A DNA stretch of 11,909 nt from CAYMWF01 sp964394085 [NCBI: uncultured Gemmatimonadota bacterium] (GTDB taxonomy: Bacteria > GCA-2686955 > CAYMWF01), in assembly GCA_964394085.1 (NCBI GenBank), contig CAYMWF010000057.1, forward strand, positions 1 through 11,909. The letters run 5' to 3'. The notes under the pieces are model-generated. The model was given only the letters and a program-made list of their open reading frames with translations. It had not been told where the DNA came from and made no database searches. Numbering within the stretch: the first letter of the stretch is position 1; each line of letters begins with the position of its first letter. The position numbers and the translations under genes were made by a program. Positions 8,049 to 11,909 of the stretch are shown here, in pieces.

Positions 8049-8861
8049 GTGAAAAAAAGTTTACTGCCATTGATGACAATGGCACTCGCACTGAGCCTGG
8101 CATCGGCTGCATTCGCGGGACCGGGGATCGGCACTCCCGCTCCGGAATTCATGCTTACCGATGTGGACGGAAATTACCACAGCCTGTCTGATTACGAGGG
8201 CAAGGTCATCCTTCTCAATTTCTGGGCGTCGTGGTGAGGCTCGTGCGTTGTGGAGTTACCACAAATCAACGCACTTGGAGCAAGCTTGGCTGAAGAAGGC
8301 GGACTGGTCATCGGTATAAACTACAAAGAACCACTGGGGACCGTCCAGTACTACCAGAATCTCTATCCGAATATCCTTATGCTGTGTGATTATTCCGGCG
8401 GTGTTTACTCGAGGTACCGTCAGAATGGTTACATCCCTCTGAACTACGTAATCGATCATGATCTCGATCAGACCATCGACTACTGGATGGAAGGCTACAA
8501 CCATAGCGTCATCACGGGTAAGATGAACGCGCTGCTTCCTGATGTCAGCGTGGTCCTGGACCCTGACAGCTATACCTACAACCGTGGAGGCTCGCTGGGA
8601 TTCGACGCTACTCTCTACAACTGGACCGGATCCAACCAGTCGCTGTACCTGCTCATCGATGTTGAGCTCCCCAGCGGCAGCTACTACGAAGTCAGCACCG
8701 AGTCGATCAACCTGTCCCCGAATCAGACCAAGGTGATCGCATACGATCTCAATATCCCCGGGGCCGCGCCCTTGGGAGACTACCGGATGCGGGTAAGGCT
8801 GGGTACGCCGCCTGCAAACCTGTGGAACGCCGACTTCTTCAATTTCGAAATGGTACCTTAA
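8049..8861 (+). CDS. Exported thioredoxin/TlpA-like selenoprotein (U-x-x-C active site)
   Basis: I read 8049-8861 as one 270-residue protein in which TGA 8235-8237 encodes selenocysteine at residue 63. A signal peptide (1-23, cleavage after ASAAFA) sends it to the periplasm or outside. Residues about 28-160 are a redoxin/TlpA-like thioredoxin fold: TPAPEFMLTDVDG, then KVILLNFWASW, then U63-G-S-C66 followed by VVELP, and the presumed cis-proline P130 in GYIPLNYVID. Family members normally have WCxxC here, so Sec replaces the attacking cysteine exactly. The frame continues after the TGA with no shift, and homology to the fold runs through it. Residues about 163-270 look like a beta-sandwich (Ig-like) domain of unknown role. 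A SECIS-like hairpin follows the TGA. It is expected to be a thiol/disulfide oxidoreductase or peroxidase-like enzyme; the substrate is unknown. The alternative is a nonsense mutation, which I consider much less likely. Confidence 0.9.
8235..8237 (+). other. Recoded TGA: selenocysteine codon (Sec63)
   Basis: This in-frame TGA sits between TGG (Trp62) and GGC TCG TGC (Gly-Ser-Cys), turning the thioredoxin WCxxC signature into WUGSC. TGA is the normal stop of at least four other genes here (CotH, VTC, GDD-Y/HEAT, SUMF1-like), so a genome-wide TGA reassignment does not explain it. Confidence 0.88.
8243..8274 (+). promoter_or_regulatory. Bacterial SECIS element (stem-loop after the UGA)
   Basis: The lower stem GTGCG (8243-8247) pairs with CGCAC (8270-8274). 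The upper stem TTGTGG (8248-8253) pairs with CCACAA (8259-8264). The apical loop is AGTTA (8254-8258), and five unpaired bases (ATCAA, 8265-8269) bulge on the 3' side. The TT can instead pair with AA 8268-8269, which moves the bulge. There are 16 nt between the UGA and the loop, and G is the second loop base. Both agree with the usual description of bacterial SECIS elements, which lie inside the coding region and bind the elongation factor SelB. Eleven Watson-Crick pairs in 32 nt is strong support. Confidence 0.85.
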
Positions 8862-8886
8862 TCGAGGTAGCAACCATCTTTTCTCG

Positions 8887-8920
8887 AAGCCCCTCCCTCC
8901 CGCTGGAGGGGCTTTTTTTT
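8887..8920 (+). terminator. Rho-independent terminator of the selenoprotein gene
   Basis: AAGCCCCTCC (8887-8896) pairs perfectly with GGAGGGGCTT (8905-8914) over an 8-nt loop, and a run of eight T (8913-8920) follows. It begins 25 bp after the TAA stop at 8859-8861. This supports transcription through the whole of 8049-8861 and makes the selenoprotein gene monocistronic. Confidence 0.92.
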
Positions 8921-9021
8921 AGAGCGGTGCCGGCGGGATTCTGCAGGGACCGCCTGACCTCGACCGGATTTATGTCAAGACCTGGACAAACCGGAGAAGC
9001 CCGTCTATCCTCGGCGGCGTC

Positions 9022-10434
9022 ATGCAGCGAATGATCTCCAGAAGTAGACTTTGGCCGGTTGCAGCGCTGACCATTTTTATATTCGCGTTTTTTACGGGCG
9101 GATGCAACGGCCCGTCCGGAGAAGATGCCGCCGCCGGATTCAGGATGCGGCGCCTGGAGCCCATCTCCCCCGACAATATCGATTCCCTTCCGCCGATTCC
9201 TTATTTCGATCTCGAAACAGGGGAAGGGATTCATCGCTTCACCGTCGAAATTCCACGAAAGGGGCGGCGGGCCCGCCCCGGCGGAGGACGCCCCCCGGAA
9301 GCAACCTGGGAAGCCGGGAAGGCGGCTTCTCCATGGGCCGTATCCGCCGGATCCGATGGGACGGTTATGGTGGTCAGCCCACCCTTCGAAACCGAACCCG
9401 CAGCCATCAGGGACATTGAAGTTGAAATGACCCTTGACAGCCCCGCCTCGGGAAGCACCGGCAGTAATAAGACCGCCCCGCAGCCGTTCAAGGTCGAAAT
9501 CGCCTGGGCGGAATTGCGAGAATCGGAGCTTAAAAACTGGATATGGCTCGCGCCGGCGTTAAAGGTCGCGGAGAACCATTCCGGATTCGACAGATTCACG
9601 ACGCGGTTCGGCGACGATGCTTCCGCTGCCCTTTTAAGCGGCTGGAGGTACGTGCTGGGGATAAAAATCACCGGACCGTCCGGTTTCTCGGCGCGATTCC
9701 GGCGGATCAGGTTCGTTCCCGTCTGGGAAGAGGGTATGGACTACGAGACAAAACGGGATTCGTCTGCGGCGGACAGGGATGAAGGTATGGTGCTGGTGCC
9801 TGCCGGTGAGTTCCTGTTCTACAATTACGGCTCGCTCGATCCGTTCTGGCAGGAAACTTCGCAGGAATTCACGAGGCTCGGTATCCCGGCCTTCTTCATC
9901 GACAAGTATCCTTACCCGAACACGCTTGGAGTCAGACCCCGGGTATATGTTTCCTGGTACGAAGCGCGCACCGCATGTTTCATGCAGGGTAAGCGGCTGT
10001 GCACCCAGTTGGAATGGCACAAGGCGTGCGGCGGCCCGGCCGGCAATCGCTACCCCTATGGCAACGACTTCATCCCGGGGAAATGTCATTTCGTCGAACC
10101 CGGCGGGGGAGGAGGTGTGGAAATCTCGAAGCTGGCGAGGATTGGTGATTACCCCGGCTGCGTCTCCGGTTACGGCGTATACGAGATGACCGGAAACATC
10201 AACGAATGGGTCGACGCGACCGTTCCCTTCGAAATTCCCAGGTACGGGTTCGACACCCCCCCTCCGAACAGGGGCATGACGCTTCTAAAGGGTGGAGATT
10301 GGGGCATGAACCGCCCGGACTGCGGCAGGCGCACCCATGTGCATCCGCCCGAACAAATCTTCCACGACGACGGATTCCGCTGCTGCCGGGATGCTCCGGC
10401 GGCTCCGCGGAATACCGCTGAAAACGAAAATTGA
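9022..10434 (+). CDS. Probable lipoprotein with SUMF1/FGE-type C-terminal domain
   Basis: A 470-residue protein. The N-terminus has a basic patch, a hydrophobic run (about 11-24) and a lipobox-like TGGC ending at C28, so it is probably a lipoprotein, although Thr at -3 is not ideal. Residues about 70-235 are unrecognised and strand-rich, possibly a beta-sandwich. Residues 255-457 match the formylglycine-generating-enzyme/SUMF1 fold: GMVLVPAGEF (255-264), VSWYEARTACFMQGKRLCT (310-328), YPYGN (344-348), YGVYEMTGNINEWV (384-397), LKGGDW (422-427) and DDGFRCCR (449-456). True aerobic FGEs use a cysteine pair near the C-terminus; here the corresponding stretch (DWGMNRPDCGRRTHVHP) has only one, and no sulfatase is nearby. 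I therefore expect a binding or structural role. The start lacks a good ribosome-binding site; ATG 9031 is an alternative. It lies downstream of the selenoprotein terminator, so it is a separate unit. Confidence 0.85.
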   Translation: MQRMISRSRLWPVAALTIFIFAFFTGGCNGPSGEDAAAGFRMRRLEPISPDNIDSLPPIPYFDLETGEGIHRFTVEIPRKGRRARPGGGRPPEATWEAGKAASPWAVSAGSDGTVMVVSPPFETEPAAIRDIEVEMTLDSPASGSTGSNKTAPQPFKVEIAWAELRESELKNWIWLAPALKVAENHSGFDRFTTRFGDDASAALLSGWRYVLGIKITGPSGFSARFRRIRFVPVWEEGMDYETKRDSSAADRDEGMVLVPAGEFLFYNYGSLDPFWQETSQEFTRLGIPAFFIDKYPYPNTLGVRPRVYVSWYEARTACFMQGKRLCTQLEWHKACGGPAGNRYPYGNDFIPGKCHFVEPGGGGGVEISKLARIGDYPGCVSGYGVYEMTGNINEWVDATVPFEIPRYGFDTPPPNRGMTLLKGGDWGMNRPDCGRRTHVHPPEQIFHDDGFRCCRDAPAAPRNTAENEN

Positions 10435-10511
10435 AGCCGTCGAAAAAACGTTAAACCGAACCGGTTCCCTTCATACCCTGTTCGAGTCCACCACGCTCCA
10501 TTCAAACAGAA

Positions 10512-10554
10512 GCACCCGGCGGACCGGGAGGCCTGCCGGGTGCAGTGATTTCTT
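10512..10554. terminator. Bidirectional terminator between the SUMF1-like gene and serA
   Basis: GCACCCGGC (10512-10520) pairs perfectly with GCCGGGTGC (10535-10543) over a 14-nt loop. On the plus strand it is followed by AGTGATTTCTT, and on the minus strand by TTCTGTTTG. It sits in the 212-bp gap between two convergent genes, so it can serve both, though neither T tract is long. Confidence 0.7.
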
Positions 10555-10646
10555 ATCGTCAGCCGTGGAACCGCCATCCCGGTTCGCTCGATCTTTCAGG
10601 TATCCGATACACCGAAACCTCAAAAGAGCGCAGACCGGCGGCAGTG

Positions 10647-11558
10647 TTACAGCAGAGTTTCGATGACCTTCGCCGCCACATCGAGGCCGACCCTGAACTG
10701 GCCCTCAACGGTTGAAGCACCGATGTGAGGTGTAAGGTATATATTCGGCACGCCGAGCAACGGATTATCGGCCGTAATCGGTTCCTTCTCAAAAACGTCC
10801 ATTGCAGCGCCCTTTATCTTGCCGGACTCTACCGCCCTGACGAGCGCAGGTTCGTCCACGACGCCGCCTCTGGAGCAATTCACCAGGATCGCACCCTCTT
10901 TCATCTTGCCGAACTGTTCATCGGAGAGCATGTGCCTTGTGGTGTCTGTAACCGGCACATGGAGGGAAATGTAATCGGACTCGGTGAGAAGCGTCTCGAG
11001 TTCTACCAGCTCGATATTCTTGCCGGCCAGTTTATCTGCATCCACGTAAGGATCGTAGGCGATCACACGCATGCTGAATGCGTTCCCCATACCCGCAAGG
11101 TATGCCCCGATGTTGCCTATTCCGATTATCCCCAGCGTTTTGCCGGTGACTTCGACACCCTTGAATTTTTTCTTCTCCCACCTGCCGTCTTTCATCGAGA
11201 CGTTGGCCTCTCCGAGTCGACGCGAGACCGAGAGCATGTGTCCGAAGGCCAGCTCAGCCACTGACTGGCTGGAAGCGCCGGGAGTATTTACGACCGCGAT
11301 TCCTTTTTCTTTCGCCGCGACCCGGTCGATGTTGTCAAGACCGATTCCACCGCGGGCGATGACTTTAAGGTCGGTTCCGGCCTCGATCACCTCGCGGGTG
11401 ACTTTTGTCGCGCTTCTGACGACTATGCCGTGGTATCCGGGAATCGTTTCGATGAGCTCATCGGGCGACAAGCCTGTATTCACATCAGCCTGCAAGCCGG
11501 CATCCTCTAACTTTTTTACAGCCTCGGGGGCGACGGGATCAGAAATCAGTACTTTCAT
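10647..11558 (-). CDS. serA: D-3-phosphoglycerate dehydrogenase, short form
   Basis: A 303-residue NAD-dependent 2-hydroxyacid dehydrogenase, most likely oxidising 3-phosphoglycerate to 3-phosphohydroxypyruvate, the first step of serine synthesis in the cytoplasm. I start it at ATG 11558 (MKVLISD), where AGGAGG lies five bases upstream; an in-frame ATG at 11612 would add 18 residues that do not look like the family. Counting from MKVLISD, the visible motifs are RSATKV (48-53), ARGGIGLDNID (68-78), the Rossmann GIGNIG (about 143-148), the catalytic Arg in NCSRGG (about 226-231), the Glu of DVFEKEP, and the catalytic His in PHIGAST near residue 280. The protein ends just after the catalytic domain, so it lacks the C-terminal ACT regulatory domain of long SerA forms and may not be feedback-inhibited by serine. 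Another 2-hydroxyacid substrate cannot be excluded. Confidence 0.9.
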   Translation of the reverse strand: MKVLISDPVAPEAVKKLEDAGLQADVNTGLSPDELIETIPGYHGIVVRSATKVTREVIEAGTDLKVIARGGIGLDNIDRVAAKEKGIAVVNTPGASSQSVAELAFGHMLSVSRRLGEANVSMKDGRWEKKKFKGVEVTGKTLGIIGIGNIGAYLAGMGNAFSMRVIAYDPYVDADKLAGKNIELVELETLLTESDYISLHVPVTDTTRHMLSDEQFGKMKEGAILVNCSRGGVVDEPALVRAVESGKIKGAAMDVFEKEPITADNPLLGVPNIYLTPHIGASTVEGQFRVGLDVAAKVIETLL

Positions 11559-11563
11559 ATTTT

Positions 11564-11569
11564 CCTCCT
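11564..11569 (-). promoter_or_regulatory. Shine-Dalgarno site that fixes the serA start
   Basis: On the minus strand AGGAGG is separated by five A/T bases from ATG 11558. It supports MKVLISD as the N-terminus and makes the longer frame from 11612 unlikely. Confidence 0.85.
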
Positions 11570-11843
11570 GCAATCTGGCGGATCCGAAAGTTGCCGGAAG
11601 CCGCCGATACAAATAATCTCAAATACAAAACGGCATCTTTACTACAAAACAGGGTACCAGTAAAGTTAATTCCGAATCGGCTCATACCCTAAAAATAGAG
11701 ATGCACTTACTTTGATATACCCGGCGGTTCATTACGGCATCGGGTGCAGGGGAGGAAAAGAATGTCCGGTCGGGAAAGCGCCGAGAAGTAAACGGCCGGG
11801 GGCTGAGCCGGTGGATTTTGTTCCATTAAAGGCTCCGGCAAGA
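11570..11843. other. Intergenic region upstream of serA
   Basis: This is the serA leader and promoter region, AT-rich from about 11610 to 11720. A weak promoter-like pair on the minus strand, TTTACT (11664-11659) and TAAAGA (11641-11636), has 17-bp spacing. On the plus strand GGGGAGG (11749-11755) precedes a nine-codon frame (ATG 11762 to TAA 11789-11791) that may be chance. No gene of normal size or RNA gene is recognisable. Confidence 0.4.
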
Positions 11844-11909
11844 CCGGTTTTATATTGCAGCAGCAACTGCCGCTCCGGTTTTATATTGCAGCAGCAACTG
11901 CCGCTCCGG
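11844..11909. repeat. Perfect 31-bp tandem repeat at the window edge
   Basis: The 31-bp unit beginning CCGGTTTTATATTGCAGCAG occupies 11844-11874 and again 11875-11905 without a mismatch, and a third copy begins with CCGG at 11906-11909 where the window stops. Each unit contains a small inverted repeat GCAG-CAA-CTGC. A related GCTCCGG at 11832-11838 lies just before the array. There are no spacers between units. The true copy number cannot be known from here, and a repeat at a sequence end can also be an assembly effect. Confidence 0.85.

Noticed and set aside
8235-8237. TGA as a genome-wide sense codon (altered genetic code)
   Set aside because: The CotH, VTC, GDD-Y/HEAT and SUMF1-like genes all end in TGA where their domains end, so TGA is a normal stop here.
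8250-8861. A separate gene starting at GTG 8250
   Set aside because: It lacks a ribosome-binding site, begins in the middle of the thioredoxin fold just after the active site, and is in perfect frame with the upstream part. It is better read as the continuation past a Sec codon.
9022-10434. Active formylglycine-generating enzyme
   Set aside because: The paired catalytic cysteines near the C-terminus are not both present and no sulfatase gene is nearby.
10647-11558. Functional link between serA and selenocysteine synthesis (serine is the precursor of Sec-tRNA)
   Set aside because: serA is a housekeeping gene on the opposite strand, separated from the selenoprotein by another gene and two terminators. 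Proximity alone is not evidence.
11559-11612. An 18-residue N-terminal extension of SerA from ATG 11612
   Set aside because: The extension contains the ribosome-binding site AGGAGG of the internal ATG 11558 and does not resemble the family's N-terminus.
11844-11909. CRISPR array
   Set aside because: The units are directly adjacent with no unique spacers, and no cas genes are present.

Overview
The window is a stretch of chromosome from a fairly GC-rich bacterium, probably Gram-negative: it carries Sec-type signal peptides and a lipoprotein-like N-terminus. There is no rRNA, tRNA, integrase, transposase or other taxonomic marker, so the organism cannot be named from the sequence. The mix of genes (CotH/VTC/DUF4956 operon, GDD-Y repeat/HEAT protein, SUMF1-like lipoprotein, selenoprotein) recalls uncultured lineages related to the FCB group, but that is only an inference. 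The standard genetic code applies: four of the other genes end in TGA.

Layout. (1) 1-241: non-coding DNA with a degenerate tandem repeat of about 36 bp. (2) 242-4277, + strand: a compact three-gene operon encoding a DUF4956 membrane protein, a membrane-anchored CotH-kinase protein fused to a C-terminal beta-helix, and a VTC/polyphosphate-polymerase-like protein. These three families often occur together, and the set probably acts at the cell envelope. (3) 4423-7698, - strand: a large exported protein with thirteen GDD-Y repeats, then HEAT repeats, then TPR-like helices, preceded by a near-consensus sigma-70 promoter. (4) 8049-8861, + strand: an exported thioredoxin/TlpA-like protein whose frame is interrupted by one TGA exactly where the first cysteine of the CxxC redox motif should be. 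A strong stem-loop with SECIS geometry follows directly. I read this as one 270-residue selenoprotein with a U-G-S-C active site, not as two ORFs. It ends at a textbook intrinsic terminator. (5) 9022-10434, + strand: a probable lipoprotein with a SUMF1/FGE-type domain. (6) 10647-11558, - strand: a short-form D-3-phosphoglycerate dehydrogenase (serA). (7) 11844-11909: a perfect 31-bp tandem repeat that runs into the window end.

The most notable item is the selenoprotein. Gene callers that treat TGA only as stop would split it into a 62-residue fragment and a GTG-started fragment and lose the active site. Next in interest are the GDD-Y solenoid protein and the CotH/beta-helix fusion inside the DUF4956-CotH-VTC operon. 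Apart from the operon, the genes look like independent transcription units, and I see no evidence that they form one pathway.
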